A DNA stretch of 64,000 nt, from contig JBANDB010000022.1 of the NCBI GenBank assembly GCA_037576215.1, positions 1-64,000 on the forward strand, read 5' to 3'. Shown here piece by piece: positions 21,841-34,087 of the stretch (position 1 is the stretch's first letter; the number at the start of each line of letters is the position of its first letter). The notes beneath the pieces were generated by a model. It was not told the origin of the DNA. It made no database searches and worked only from the letters and a program-made list of their open reading frames with translations. The DNA comes from Armillaria gallica (Eukaryota > Basidiomycota > Agaricomycetes > Agaricales > Physalacriaceae). The position numbers and the translations under genes were made by a program.

Positions 21841-23031
21841 ATGGCCGCCCTCTACTCGGAGCTGTACGACCTCATCATTGACCACCTCGCAAATGACACC
21901 CCAGCCCTCACAGCATGCTCCCTCGTCTCGCGCGCGTTCCTCCCTCGATGCCAACACCATCTCTTTCGGCACATCACGTTCTACCCTGGCAATGGTCGAT
22001 GCGCGCGGTTCTTTGCAGACAAGGCACCGTTCGTCGAGGAGCTAACGATCTTTGAGCGGAGGCTGCCAGGGGATAAGGGAATGCGTACAAATGCATGGAC
22101 AGAGGCGTTGCCGAGGGTGCTACCTCTCCTCGTCTCGCTGCGGACAGTCAAGCTCTCTGGGCAGATGTACTTGGATACGCGGCATAGAGTGCGGACTGGC
22201 GTACAAGGAGTGTTGGCTCAGCTGACGAGCCTCATGCTGGACGGTGTGTTCTTCAGCAGTCTCGTGGAATTGGCAACGTTCTTGGGGTGCGTGCCGCATT
22301 TGAAGAGATTGGCGGTCAACGTCATCACTGTCGGCAGAGACGATAACGACAATGACGTTCATATGGGCGGGCTGTGCAAAGAGCTGCAAACGCTCAAAGT
22401 CGGGATCGGGCATCTACGTGCGAGATGGATGCGCTTCCTTTTTGGGAGAGACGGCGTCATTTCATTGGAGAATCTGAGAGAGTTGGTCTTCCCGGTGACG
22501 TCGGAGGTGGATAGCTGGATGCCAGGCGTGCATGAAATCTTCGGCCGAGCTCCGAGGCTGGAGACGGCGATGCTATTGGATTGGAGAGGGTCACATCAGA
22601 ACCTTGATCGTAAGTCGCATTTCATCTCTTTTAACTGGTCTAATCTCTCCCCAGATATCACCCCCATACCCGATATCAGCAACCTCCGTTCCCTCATCGT
22701 ATTCGTCCCTCTCGCATATACGGACCGCTACGAGGTTCGGAGAACCCTGGTACCCAAGAACACTAAGGTGGATACAGTGGATACGGCTATATGCGCACTG
22801 GATTGGACGAGGAGGATGCTGGATACGGGTACTCAGTTGGATGAGGTGGTGCTCATCGTGAGCGCAAGCTCTGTAGTGGATGACGAGGGTGTGAAGGGGG
22901 CGTGGGCACGTCTGCTAAGGCCGAACATCATTGTTCGCGTGGAAGGCGGTTGTTCGGAGGTGACTCGGGCGAGGTTAGGGTGTGCGAGGATAGAGCCAGC
23001 GGAAGGGAGAGAGGTATTCTATGAGTTGTAG
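21841..23031 (+). CDS. F-box protein, type 1, module A (intact copy)
   Basis: The ATG at 21841 opens with an F-box-like motif: SELYDLIIDHLANDTPALTA, then CSLVSRAFLPRCQHHLFRHI (residues about 5-45), the form usual in Agaricomycete F-box proteins, where it binds Skp1 in SCF ubiquitin ligases. The remainder has repeated L/V-rich segments (LTSLMLDGVFFSSLVELATF, LENLRELVFPV, LRSLIVFVPLA) consistent with an irregular leucine-rich repeat substrate-binding part, ending VEGREVFYEL-like. A 45-bp segment 22610-22654 has intron signals (GTAAGT..CCCCAG) and is a multiple of three without stop, so the protein is 396 residues if retained and 381 if spliced; splicing joins LD-HITPIPDISNLRSL and is preferred. 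Paralogues in B, C and D are broken, that in E is cut by the window edge. Confidence 0.82.
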   Translation: MAALYSELYDLIIDHLANDTPALTACSLVSRAFLPRCQHHLFRHITFYPGNGRCARFFADKAPFVEELTIFERRLPGDKGMRTNAWTEALPRVLPLLVSLRTVKLSGQMYLDTRHRVRTGVQGVLAQLTSLMLDGVFFSSLVELATFLGCVPHLKRLAVNVITVGRDDNDNDVHMGGLCKELQTLKVGIGHLRARWMRFLFGRDGVISLENLRELVFPVTSEVDSWMPGVHEIFGRAPRLETAMLLDWRGSHQNLDRKSHFISFNWSNLSPDITPIPDISNLRSLIVFVPLAYTDRYEVRRTLVPKNTKVDTVDTAICALDWTRRMLDTGTQLDEVVLIVSASSVVDDEGVKGAWARLLRPNIIVRVEGGCSEVTRARLGCARIEPAEGREVFYEL

Positions 23032-25394
23032 GCTCCCACCTCCATCACTGTCGACTCCCACTGAACGTCGTGCCCAGATGACGGCTTCACTGCCGAGAGA
23101 CCCATCTCAATCGGCTCAAAATAAGGGGCACCCGAGTATCATCATCGTCGAGGACTCGCCTTGCTGCTATTGGTACAAGACCCTCGTCCTCCTCTATTCA
23201 TCTACGCAAGCGACCATGGGCAGTCAGGGAAGGATCATAGAACTTAAAAGACAGATGTTTCATAGCTTCGACTATGCCCTTTACGCCTATTCAAGGACTT
23301 TATCCCTACTACAATATCAGAATTTGTTTCGACCGAGTACTTCCAACTTAAACCAAGTCATTGGATAATTCTGGGGATCTGCACTTAGAATGTCGTGTCC
23401 TTCTATTCTCGTCGCCGCCGCATGCAATTTCCCTGTTCTACAACTACCTCGAACTGAGAGATGTTGCAATATGCAGACGACGGGATTTCATAGCGAGTCT
23501 TGATTTTCTTCTGACTTTCTTCCTTGTTTCGGACAGTCATGGATTGATACCGTCTCCAGCTCACACCCACCCTGTAAGGGCTACCACTACCGCTCTCATT
23601 TCGACTCGTTCCGGCAAATGAAGAGCATCCAAAGAATAGCGGGACATTAAAGGGAGGCAGCATTCGACGCCGACGGGGTGTACCCAGTGAATTCTGTATT
23701 CACTTGGTTTTTCAGCTTTGGGTGATAACGTGTTATAGAATAGGCCCTTCAACACTACTCCCTGCCGGCCGTCATGTAAGGAAAGGAGGACTCTCGTTTT
23801 TACAGCCGCATGAAGGATTACTCGTTATCATTTTTTTTACAAAGGTCAGTTATAAATTTGTTCTCGGTCACATTTGGACTGACGCGCTTTCGTGTAGTCA
23901 CTTTGACTCCCCGTTCTCATTGCGAGATCGGCTCTTTATTTTGGGGGGAGACATACGAGCGTATCCTGACGTGTCTCTCTTCACTGTATAGAACTCTTTC
24001 ATGCGAAAATACCCCATCACCCCTCAATGAGCGTGAGCGCCAATCTTGTATGCACGAGCGAACTTCGTACCACCGACCTATCATCGATCGCCCACGCTTC
24101 TCTCTTCGTTTTGTTTGGGGAGTCTTCGAGCGGCGAAGGTACCTGAGCCCTCCCCCCGTGAAGAGTCGGAGCCGAGGAACTGTGCATGTCCTCGTGTACA
24201 AGAATGTGGTCCTTCATTCGCGTTGTCGTGTTCTTCTTTCTCAATCAGACGACGAAAAGTCAGGCATGGGATTGAACTTGGGCACGCAAAAATGCCTGTA
24301 CGCGGTAGTGAAGACGCATCAATCTCTGGAAGTGAGGGACTGTCTGTTACCCCTCCATCAAGTGCCTTCCCTCAGAGGGACGCGGGAGAGCGTTCGCAGC
24401 ATCCGTCATTTTTTTGAACAGAGAACGGATCGGAGCTCAGGTTTTTCGACCAAGTCTTAGGGATGTATGTCGCAAGTTCATGGGGCTATGACGACGTGTG
24501 TTTTTGGACTAGAGTAACCGGTGTCTTTAATGGGGCGTTCCTTCAGGTGCGTTTCTCGTCGTACCAGCCCGATTCGCAACTAGCGATCGTTAGACTTGAC
24601 ATCCCTGCCCCTCGCAGTCAAACATATGCTCCCCTCCCTCAACCTCAAGACGAATACTTCTCCCTATCGTGAGGCTAAAGAGCGATTCCCAGTCCACCGG
24701 ATGGGATACTTGACGCCGGAAACGAGGGAGTGTCTTAGCGTCATGCTTTTCCTTCTCCTCCTGGACCGCCACGCATCTCTTCTGTACGTTTTTCAGTTGT
24801 ATGGAGCAAACGTTTCGGCTTGTTCACAATATCAGTATAGTCTTCCTACTTCTTTCCATCCAATTTGTACAATGAATGATATTGTATTGCAAGCGGTAGA
24901 CATTGCACGACTGCTACGGATCCCAACTCATAGCAGACTACGGCCCTTGTTTCTCCTTACAAGTCTACGATGAAGCCATCGATCACAATCGGCGTGCTCT
25001 ATCTGCTTCCCACCTCAACAGAGAAGTGATTTCATTCGCAAGCCTGGTAACCAACAATCAGGCCATTACACCGAAAAATCAGTACTGACCTGGATCTCTA
25101 GGCTCGAAATTAACATCGCGTTCTGTCGTATTGCTGTGCGTTTATTCTGGGTGTATGAGGTAAGTTCGGATCTGTAGACTAATCCATTCAAACCCGCTTT
25201 CCTTCGCAGGAGCGTCCACCTTGTCCCGTAATACGCTGGCATGTTTTTTTTTGTCCGTTAGAACACAGTGTCAACTGAACGCCGGTATGTTTCACTAGCG
25301 ACCTCTCTCGTTGCGTCTAACAAGCTAGCATTTACAGATACATATAAAGCAAAGATCTCGGGATACATAAGTAAAGAATGAATGTATTTAGGAT
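23032..25394. other. Shared inter-F-box segment, module A
   Basis: Between the two convergent F-box genes. Several peptides recur in B, D and E, such as SVTFGLTRFRVVTL and SHCEIGSLFWG (near 23870-23950, 34900-35000, and reversed at 62570-62720). The longest ORF is 23810-24460 (+). Intron-like GT..AG blocks separate the conserved peptides, so a small spliced gene is possible, but frames differ between copies and no domain is recognised. Confidence 0.4.
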
Positions 25395-27000
25395 TTAATT
25401 CATCAACAAAATGTTACAAAAAAAGAATCCTCCATCCTCCGCCAATTTCAGATTTCCAAGGCTCTTGGCCTCTTCCTCGACATTTGGCTTCAAGATAATA
25501 ACCATGTGCTCCAAGACTGGCCCAACGTACATCCCATCAACAGTTCCTAGCTCCAGTCGGTTGCGTATGAAGGACATGACACCAACACTCGCATCCTCAG
25601 TGCCCACCTTTACAATCAGATCCTTCAGCCCGGACAGATTGACTTTCCCTCCTCCGGATTCACTCCCATAATTCATGAACTTCAAAAAATCATCGCAGCA
25701 ACACTGCAACACGAGTTTAGAGAGATTGCCCCGTGTCAGTCGGCGCAGGAACTGAAGTATCAGAGGTAGCGATTCCTCCTCTGCCCCTTTTAGTTCTTGT
25801 TCCGGAACATCTTCCGGGGTAAGAGAGATGCCATCGAGCCTGAGATCAAGCAGCTCCTCAACCCGGACGTACTTCAACACGTCGACTAAGACGGCGCTGC
25901 TGTCTTCGTCCTCATTATGGCTGTTGATAGTAAGCGTACGGAGGGCGGGGAAATCGAAGGCTCGGAGAATTTGCTGCGCTTCGCGAGGATCGATGTACAC
26001 CAACTTGAGCTTCTTGACACGTGGAAGCGTCAAGCGAGACTCCGAAGGAGGCGGGTCCCCAAGCTCCTCATCAAGGCCGATCGCATACGTAAGTTCCAGA
26101 CTCTCCAAGGTGTCCCTGCTATTGGAAAGGATTCCTCGCAAAGTCTCCATCGAAGGTCGTGCCTCCAATGGCTGATTCTCAAGATAGAGCTCCCGCAAAT
26201 TCGACGCGCAGAATAGGTCCCAATCCATAGGAATCCCCGAACAACAGACATCTTTGAGAGCGGGATACAGCAAACTGCCGCCGGTCCGTAGATCCTGAGA
26301 AGTCATTGGTGGGGCATCATCACTTTGCGCATATTCGAGTAACTGAACCGGTTCGGTAGCTTCTTCATAGACGTCCATGCACACCCTGATCTCGGAACAC
26401 AGAGCGGTGAGGAAGCAGGTTTCAAGACGCGGCATGGGGATTCCGTGTAGCTCGGTACAGAGAAGATGAATTTCGGCCCAATCCAATGTCGTAACGCGGA
26501 ATGACCGGATACGATGGGCACAGTGATCAGCGAGGAAGTGAGAGAGTACCAAAAGGTGGTCTTCCGTGAGGTGATATCGCGTTTCACCCTCTTCAGAGTC
26601 TTCGTACTCAAGATAGATATCGATATCCGTATCCGCAGAGCGTTCAACGATCAGGGCTTCTCTTGGGAAGATCGAGGAAACAGGGAAAGTAGGATCGGTT
26701 GGTATGGGAAGTGGCTCGACTGCGGAGGTGAGAGTAAGAGTGAGATTGGTCCAGAGACGTGGTTCGCCGATAGCGAGAGATCGCCAGGATTGGCAGATGG
26801 TCGATACTAGAAAGGAGAATGATGTATTGTCGCTGCTGTTGGCACCCAAGGTGAAGATCTCGAGGAGAAGTTCGTCTGGGAGCACATCGATGGGGGCCTC
26901 AGGGCGTGGCTGACCAGAGCTATGAAAATGAATGAGCCATAAATTTGATATAGAGCCATTTTGCAGCGTACCTATTGGCGGTTTCGATATCAGACGGCAT
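25395..27000 (-). CDS. F-box/LRR-like protein, type 2, module A
   Basis: Two exons: 27000-26972 and 26919-25395, joined in frame (MPSDIETANS then SGQPRPEAPIDVLPDELLLE), giving 517 residues. The ATG at 27000 is chosen over the internal Met because the small first exon, its splice sites and an upstream TATA box are conserved in three copies. The F-box occupies residues about 22-65 (VLPDELLLEIFTLGANSSDN, ICQSWRSLAIGEPRLWTNLT). Next come acidic segments and many short L-rich repeats (LRELYLENQPL, VKKLKLVYIDP, LRTLTINSH, LSKLVLQCC). Predicted role: substrate receptor of an SCF ubiquitin ligase; target unknown. Copies B (36166-37771) and C (45414-47010) are intact, and a fragment lies in E. Confidence 0.88.
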
Positions 27001-27050
27001 TGCCAATAGATATGATGATGGGGAGTGCTGTCGATTCAAGCACGACCTCC

Positions 27051-27057
27051 TTATATA
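27051..27057 (-). promoter_or_regulatory. TATA box of type 2 F-box gene, module A
   Basis: TATATAA on the minus strand, about 51 bp upstream of the ATG at 27000. The same site at the same distance is kept in modules B (37822-37828) and C (47061-47067) and is lost in the pseudogene of module E. Confidence 0.6.
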
Positions 27058-27399
27058 CACACGCAAAGATCGGTGGCACTGGTAAGAATTCAAGACAATG
27101 TCAATGACAATAGGTGGCGTTCAATATTTTCTTGTCTTTTTTCGAGACCCGGAACAAACATCCGAGGTATCTCATTAAATTCGTCCAGCGCAGACAAAGG
27201 ATTTGTACATTCCTTGTGTTCTGAGATAACATTAGAAAATATATTCCTATAAATGGAGATTTCTCCTACCATTTCTCAAAATTGAGTCGCACAATGCTCC
27301 ATCCCGTTTGGTCACAACTTATTCTCGAGTGAGGGCCATCACCTGCTGCTGGTATCGCATCGGCTGAGCGAGGATTCTGAAGCTTGGCGAGCTACTTGC

Positions 27400-27770
27400 G
27401 ATACTTCATAGAAGGACCGCATATCTTGGAGGTATTTCAGCGATGGAGCACCAGACCGTCCACCTGGAAGTAGAGTACCTCAATCAGCATGAGATAGGAT
27501 ATGGACTGTCTGAGATGCTCGCACTAGGTGAGAAGCATTCATAGTCTCCAGGGGGAGGGGATCCGTGGAGAGCGAGAGAATTCCAGGTCCAGAGGAAATG
27601 ATTCCGTACGACTCACTTCTTTTCCCGTTTCGGCGGGTGCCGTGCTATTTCGTTTTACCGTGAAAATCTGCGCAAGTAGGCAGAGGCGGAGAGAGGAAAA
27701 AGGGCCCCCAGAATGAAGGATCAAGTTCCTGATGATGAGGTGATCGAAGAGGTAGTTAGCTCTGTCTGAC
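27400..27770 (-). pseudogene. HNH-like gene remnant, module A
   Basis: Short stretches match the 5' half of the HNH-like gene of module C (for example DPSFWGPFFLS-type sequence and a DGRSG-type segment), but frames are broken and the HNH part is absent. It stops next to the type 2 F-box promoter. Confidence 0.45.
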
Positions 27771-28098
27771 ATGAGACAGGACCCTTTCTTCTAGAAAGTA
27801 TAAACGCAGTACATAAGGGTAAGACGCGTCCATCTCGTGATTAGCGTTTCCACAACGCGATCTTATTATATATATGGGACTTTCGGAGTTCTCTCTCAAG
27901 TCACGATCAACAGTCACTGGTAGCATCAATATCTGGGTCCTTTTGGCATATAAATCAAGAACATTGTGGGTATTGTTACAGACACTTTCTACCATCGCCC
28001 ACCTACTCTTCTCGTCACCAATTAGGCGTTAGTGGTAAACACGCTTACAGCTCTGCGCTCATAAGAGGTTGGGCATGAAATAACATAAAACGGGTTTC

Positions 28099-28364
28099 TC
28101 ACGGCAAGGTTACGGTCCCCCCATTATCGCGCTTGATGAGAACCGATTCCGTACCCTGAAATATGTTGATATCAGTTTGCATAATTCCATTCCAAAGTCT
28201 TCGAAACGAAAATACTAACATCTGACAAACGACTAATGGATTGTACGACTCCAGTTAACAGTCGCCCGTTCGAGTCGAAGAACGAGACACGTGAACCAGC
28301 CTAGAGAAGTGAGTAGTATCGACGCGTTGTGAATGACAAGTGTGCGTACTGTAAGGACGTTCAT
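28099..28364 (-). CDS. Tiny three-exon gene, 50 residues, SH3/Tudor-like small barrel suspected
   Basis: Exons on the minus strand: 28364-28350 (15 nt), 28300-28220 (81 nt), 28155-28099 (57 nt). Introns have GT..AG ends (GTACGC..CTCTAG and GTTAGT..TTTCAG). The 153 nt encode MNVLT, then AGSRVSFFDSNGRLLTGVVQ, SISRLSD and GTESVLIKRDNGGTVTLP. The pattern G-S-R-V-x-F-x-D-S-x-G-R-x-x-x-G-x-V, then R-x-S-D-G-T, then V-x-L-P resembles small five-strand barrel proteins that I recall as common in basidiomycetes; the fold assignment is an inference. No signal peptide. Both junctions fall in frame and the peptide is well formed, which makes a chance ORF unlikely. Function unknown. Confidence 0.65.
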
Positions 28365-31130
28365 AATGGAAACAGTTCGTGGGGGTAAGTGCTAACTAAA
28401 CCGACGCAACACGCGGCCCTAAATACTTTGATTAATCTCGAGAAAACAGGCCATGAGACTGAGCTCGAACTCGAATGATATGGAAGGCACGGGGACGGCG
28501 TCGGATGAAGTCAACCTCAAGTCATCAACTAGGGTATTGAAAATTTACCGTGCTCTCATCACCAAGACTTCTCACAGAAACAATGTGGCGTCAGTATCGC
28601 TTAGGGTTGACCGATCGCGTGGGAATAGCATACCCTTAAAGGCCGGATCATGAGACTATATGACGCACAAGGTCCCTGGTTCGTTGTCTTCCGCTGTCTT
28701 TCCATGCGCCGCCATGTCTTTACAGGCTATGATGCTAACAGCGACTCCACTCCCTACTGTACATGACACTTTAGTTTGATCCTCATCTTCCTAGGCCAAC
28801 ACACTGCATGAGATAAGTACTAGGTTCAAGCAAGGTAATGAACCAAATTCAAATTACTCAATTGAAAGTTCACATCTCTTTACTTTGGGATGCCTCTCTC
28901 GGGCTCTGAAGCTTTTCTTGGTCATTTAGGCATGTAAATTGGCCCTTATAACTGAGTATGGGGTGCACAGGTGCTAATTTACTAAGACCGGCAAAATTAT
29001 TTCTAGTGACCTTTTCGACTGACCGACCAACCAACCAGATGTGCCGGGCTGACGGCCCGCAACCCCCTATCCGGTTACGAAGGAGAGCCTGAGAGCTCGT
29101 GTTTAAGAACATTGCGATCAGCACTGGCCGCTGGTTTCGACTCCGAGATGGTCCTTGCAGCAGCAGTCTTGTACTGAGTGATTCATCATACTGCTGAAGA
29201 AAAGACATAGTAATGAAGTAAGCGTGAAGGCTATAGGTCGGAAGGACTCCATCAATCCTATTCAGAGACGTGAGAAACTCACAGTTGTCCCTTCCTCCGA
29301 CTCGATGTTTCCTGTTTGAGATCAACTACACACACCTTCGATGACCGTGAATAGGTCTGATAAACATTTTGTGGGCATTGGGGGCAAATGTGAAGACCGC
29401 CCGTTGCCACTCATAATTGATGAATTTTTGATTGGGATGTGATATCCAAGCTTTATCCAGACGTGCCTGAGTAAAATTTGAGGTATGACATGGTAAAACA
29501 ATGGAAATGGTGGTGGTATATTACGTAAATGAAATTACTAGATATACGCCATAAAAGACGACAGGGATGATAGGTAGTATCGATTGCTCGTACCGAGTCA
29601 TACTCGATATCCTAGCTGATAACCATCTTATGACGCGCAATAATCAGTGATCATTCATATCAATCGCGTCCAATTCCCAGACTGTCACAAAATACACATG
29701 TCCATTGAGCGGGTGACAGATTACATAGAACGAGCGTTGAAAACCACCAAAGTGAAGGCCGATCATAGTTTTATGGTACAGAGCGCCCAATGACGGGGAT
29801 CAGGAACTGTGTCGTACTCCAGCCCCTGACTGTCCCCGGGAGACCGGTCGTCATCATCATATTCATTTATACAGCCGCATGTGGAATGCGCCCGATAGGT
29901 CGCAGTTGAAACAGGTCATACCCAGACGAGCTCCAGGAAGGATCACGATAATATAGGCTGTCCTACACAAGGCTGCAAGTTCCAGGTAGAAGAACAAAGC
30001 GACAATATAGCAGATAGTCGGAGAAGCCGTCGCTGTGAGATCGGGATTAAAATCTTCTGACGTATCTAAAAAAAAAACGCGACCTAGAGAGAAGGAAGCT
30101 CAACGACGGAAGCTGATAGATATGACCGATGTTGATATAGGCCACAGTGAGGCTCATCACACAAAGAGGCGACCAATTTCCCTCTTTTGTTGACTCGCAG
30201 AGCTTTCCAGGTTTGAAAATTCCATGAGAACGATCGTAGCTGATAGACATGACATCGAGAAGACTATCTTTCTGGCTGAAGATTGCGGTGCGAGGAGGAT
30301 GAGTCAGTAAGACAACTCGAGCCTTCTTTACGCAAAGAATGGCGATACGAGTCATCATCTGCCGCTACTTAATATGTCGACTGATTCCTTGACCCTCATG
30401 ATGAGTTATATGTAGTATAATGAGTGCACCCTCACCATCTTGACGACCAGCACCCGCGTTGATGGAGAGAAGATTCTGAATGAGGCTGAAGACGAACAAT
30501 ACGACGAGAAACAGTGTTGTGTTCCTAGACTAACCTCGATACCAATCCGGTACAGATTTGAATAATGTCCCCTCAATGTTACTGAAGACGGCTGCAGAAG
30601 AGACGTTGAAACCAGGTAGAGCTCTATTGGGCAAGACATCACATAGAGCATACAGACTTGGTTCGGGGAGCATTATGACGAGTAGAACGCGTAATGGCCG
30701 AGATGACGTGTGTGCGCTTGAGTCATAAAAGGTTGAGAGATTGGGCCCTGGCCTCATCGTAGTTCGCTGAACAGGTGTTACATAGTCGTAATCGAAGAAG
30801 TTGGAACTGATTCACGAGGAGCAGCTAGATTTAGACGTGACAGTGACGGCATCAATAGCCAAACGGGTAGAAAAGCAATTGTGATCATACACGGTCCGAC
30901 CCAACCGCGGCTGGCAGATACTACCTGTTGCCCGTGGAAAGAAGCAGCGTCAATGTTCAAGTTAAAGATTTCAAATTGACAGTCACAATCGGTCACACTC
31001 CTTCTTTTCACCTGTTACCTCTTTCGTCAGAAATCTAGTTGGCAATCTACCTTATGAATATATCATGAGTTTGCACCCGTATATAGAAGATGACATGTTA
31101 CAGGGGAGAGGGTGTATAACGCGAGTATGT
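28365..31130. other. Region of unresolved minus-strand fragments
   Basis: ORFs such as 28870-29325, 30047-30358 and 30406-31011 (all minus) include hydrophobic stretches (CMITIAFLPVWLLMP, PLRVLLVIMLPEPSLYALCD) and GT..AG blocks, as would a decayed spliced membrane-protein gene. I could not join them into one frame and do not recognise the family. Confidence 0.35.
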
Positions 31131-32642
31131 TTTCGAGTCCATATCAAGTAGAATAGCCTCCTAATCCTAGCGCTTGGTATAACTTCTGCTTGAAGAAAAA
31201 ATGTCCTGTATATCAACCTATTCGAGTAGGGAATCAGGCCAGGGAGCGCAATTATGGCTGGGGGATAAATACTGCCAGGGTTCCGATCATTGCTGAAGAG
31301 GCTCTAGAAGACTATGAGTTCGACACGTCTCCTCGTCACTCTCCACCCTCGCTTCCACCTCCGATTCATCGCGCCGCCATGTATCTGGCTTCCAAAGTCG
31401 CCACTGGATCTCACCCCAAGAATGTGCGTAGGGGTGAGAGAAGCGGAGGAGAAGGGCACTTCTCACGATGGACCGAGTGCTTAGAAGGGACACTTGAAAA
31501 TTAGGAGGGGATAGATGCCCTTGCGATATTGGGATAGAACGGGCGGGAGGAAGTGAGATACTGCCGCTGCGTTGAGAAGACCTGGCGACGATCTCCCCTG
31601 TATGCTCCCTCCAGAACATCAGGATGAAGCGATCGTTACCATGGGGACCCTGAATTGGAAGGGAACACCGTTCCATTATCCGCCTCGCTGAATGAAGGGC
31701 TCAGATCATGACCCTCTGAATAACGACGAGAAACCTCTGAAATTCTGGGAATGAGATGCGCTCTAGATCCTGGGAGGCTGAGACGAGGTAGTGAAAACAG
31801 CGTACGAAGCCATGAACGAATCGAAGAGTGAATATACAACATCTGTCGAACTGTCAGAGCCTACCAAAGTTGGAGGATAAATGTTGCGTACGCTGTGATA
31901 TATTGACCCTGCGCATGGATCTCCGAATCAATATCATGCTGACAGTTGACCTGGGTGCAATATTTCTCCAGATTCCAGTACCTGAGCGAGCAATGAGCCA
32001 GAGACTTGTTAGCGCCGAAAGAAATGACTGCACCTAACGTGAGAATGATATAAGCAAGCAAGAAAGTATGGGCGCGAGACTATTGGTTAGGACGGGAAGC
32101 TGAGGTTGATGCATTGATGGCGGTAAGTCGCGTCAAGTTTCACGGCTCCAACGTTTATGATCCTGGCATATGCCTACATATCTCTCCTTAGACCAACGAC
32201 ACCAACACCAACACCATGATGGTCCCGGATATCTGCGCGATGATTTCTCATTAGCAGGTACGCAACATTCAATGCTGGCTTTGTTCGGTTATGTATGACA
32301 CTAACGCTTGTTGTACAGGTACCTCACTTCCCATAATGGCCAGTGTTCTCCGAGCAATTATCGAGCTGGCAACCGAATAGCAACACTGCGACGTCTATTT
32401 GTCCTTTTCATTTGTGCTGAGGAGCAGGAGCAGAAGTCAGGACGGCAGCAGGATGACAAACAGGACAGCCCCTTAATGAACAACGATCCATAGGAGGACT
32501 TCGAGAAGAGAGCAAGACGTGTCAGGGTCTCTTTGGTAACAATCCGGACCCTGACAGTTCACTTTGTTGCCATCCATGTATCTCATAATTACAATCAAAC
32601 GCTCAAACACCATGCTCTCAACGCTACTTCTCCTCCTCCTCC

Positions 32643-34087
32643 ATGGCCGCCCTCTACTCTGAACTCTATGACCTCATCATCAACCACCTCGCAGGTGACA
32701 TCCCAGCGCTCACAGCGTGCTCCCTGGTCTCGCGCGCGTTCCTCCCTCAATGCCAATACCATCTCTTTCGGCACATCACGTTCTACCCTAGCGATAGTCC
32801 ATGCGCGCGGTTCTTTGCGGACAAGGCCCCGCTCGTCGAGGAGCTGGCGATCTTGGAGCGAAGGCTACCGGGTGATGGATGCATGCGTACGGATGCGTGG
32901 ACAGAGGCATTGCCGAGGGTACTGAGTCTGCTAGTCTCGCTGCGAAGGGTCAGGTTCTCAGGGCAGATGTATTTGGATGCGCGGCATAGAATGCGGACTG
33001 CTTCCTTTTTGGGAGAGATGGTATCATCTCGTTGGAGAATCTGAGAGTGTCATTCTTTCCTGTAACGTCGGAGATGGATAGCTGGATGCCAGGCGTGCAT
33101 GAGCTCTTCGGCCGCGCTCCGAGGTTGGAGAGGGCGATGCTATTGGATTGGTGGACCTCATACTCGACGTAAGGAACGAACGGCTCAAGTTTGAGCGGGG
33201 CCAAGCTAGTGGTGCAGTAGTGGCACCATATTTGCGTCCGTTTTGTACGATCGAGTAGTAATGCCGATGTTTGCGGACTTCGTAGATCTCCATCGAAGTT
33301 TTCGCTCTCTCCTCGTTGTGCAGGACTCGGTTTTCGCGACCCACCCACCTGCACCCTTGTTAGTCATAGCTGTTTGGGTTCGTTGTCTGCCGCATCGCGT
33401 CTCCAGCCGTCGGTCAGTCATCAACCTCCCGAACACCTGGGTTCCCTGCCCATCAGTTGGTGACGTTCCAGTCACCCTTCCGGCTTCCCTTCCTTCACGC
33501 TCTCTCTTCCCTCAGCCGGAAGTCACCTCAGCAGGAAACTCACCCCCCAAACCCCAAGATACCCTGTATCTTGGTTTCTCGCTCACTCGCGCTCCTTCTG
33601 CCACGTCTAACGGTCACCATCTAGCTTGGAGAGGGTTTCATCAGAACCTTGATCGTAAGTCGCATCATCATCTCTTTTCAAGTCTTTTGACTGGTCTAAT
33701 TTCTTTCAAAATATCACCCCTATACCCGATATCAGCAATCTCCGTTTCCTCACCGTCTTTGTCCCACTGGCGTATACTGACCGATACGAGGTTCGGAGGA
33801 CTCTGGTACCCAAGAATACCAAAGTGGATACAGTGGATACGGCTATATGCGCATTGGACTGGACAAGAAGGATCCTAGATACGGGTACTCGATTGGAAGA
33901 AGTGGTGATTATCGTGAATGCGAGCTCTATGGTGGATGACGAGGGTGTGAGGGCGGCGTGGGTGCTTCTTCTGAGGCCGAACGTCATCGTGCGCGTGGAA
34001 GGCGAGTGTTTGGAGGTGACTCGGGCGAGGCTAGTGTGTGCGAGGGTGCAGCCTGCAGAAGGGAGAGAGGCGTTTTATGAACTGTAG
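32643..34087 (+). pseudogene. F-box protein type 1, module B, broken by deletion and insertion
   Basis: The F-box part is open from ATG 32643 (SELYDLIINHLAGDIPALTA and on to DARHRMRT). After 32998 a central segment of about 220 bp present in copy A is missing, which throws the frame. The remaining middle (SEMDSWMPG...) ends near 33150, where about 475 bp of unrelated sequence is inserted. Homology resumes at about 33627 with the GAGGGTTTCATCAG stretch and runs, after further small indels, to the C-terminus (33824-34087, ending EGREAFYEL). Not functional as an F-box/LRR protein; the N-terminal 133-residue ORF could still give a lone F-box. Confidence 0.8.
33150..33626. mobile_element. Unidentified insertion in the type 1 F-box gene of module B
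   Basis: Sequence absent from copies A and C lies between GCTATTGGATTGG and TTGGAGAGGG. TTGG occurs on both sides and may be a 4-bp target duplication. No terminal inverted repeats were found. It has a C-rich, pyrimidine-biased part and an internal hairpin (CCAAGATACcctGTATCTTGG near 33560). Origin unknown: a transposon fragment or filler DNA. Confidence 0.4.

Larger units (their letters stand above)
20640..27770. repeat. F-box module A
   Basis: First of five related modules. Order: membrane-protein remnant (-), type 1 F-box gene (+), shared non-genic segment, type 2 F-box gene (-), HNH-like gene remnant (-). Module B repeats it at an offset of about 10.77-10.80 kb in the same orientation, with small indels. 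It is the only module with an intact type 1 gene. Confidence 0.85.

Noticed and set aside
30047..31011. Minus-strand hydrophobic ORFs as a membrane-protein gene
   Set aside because: The pieces could not be joined with consistent frame and splice sites; left as unresolved fragments.
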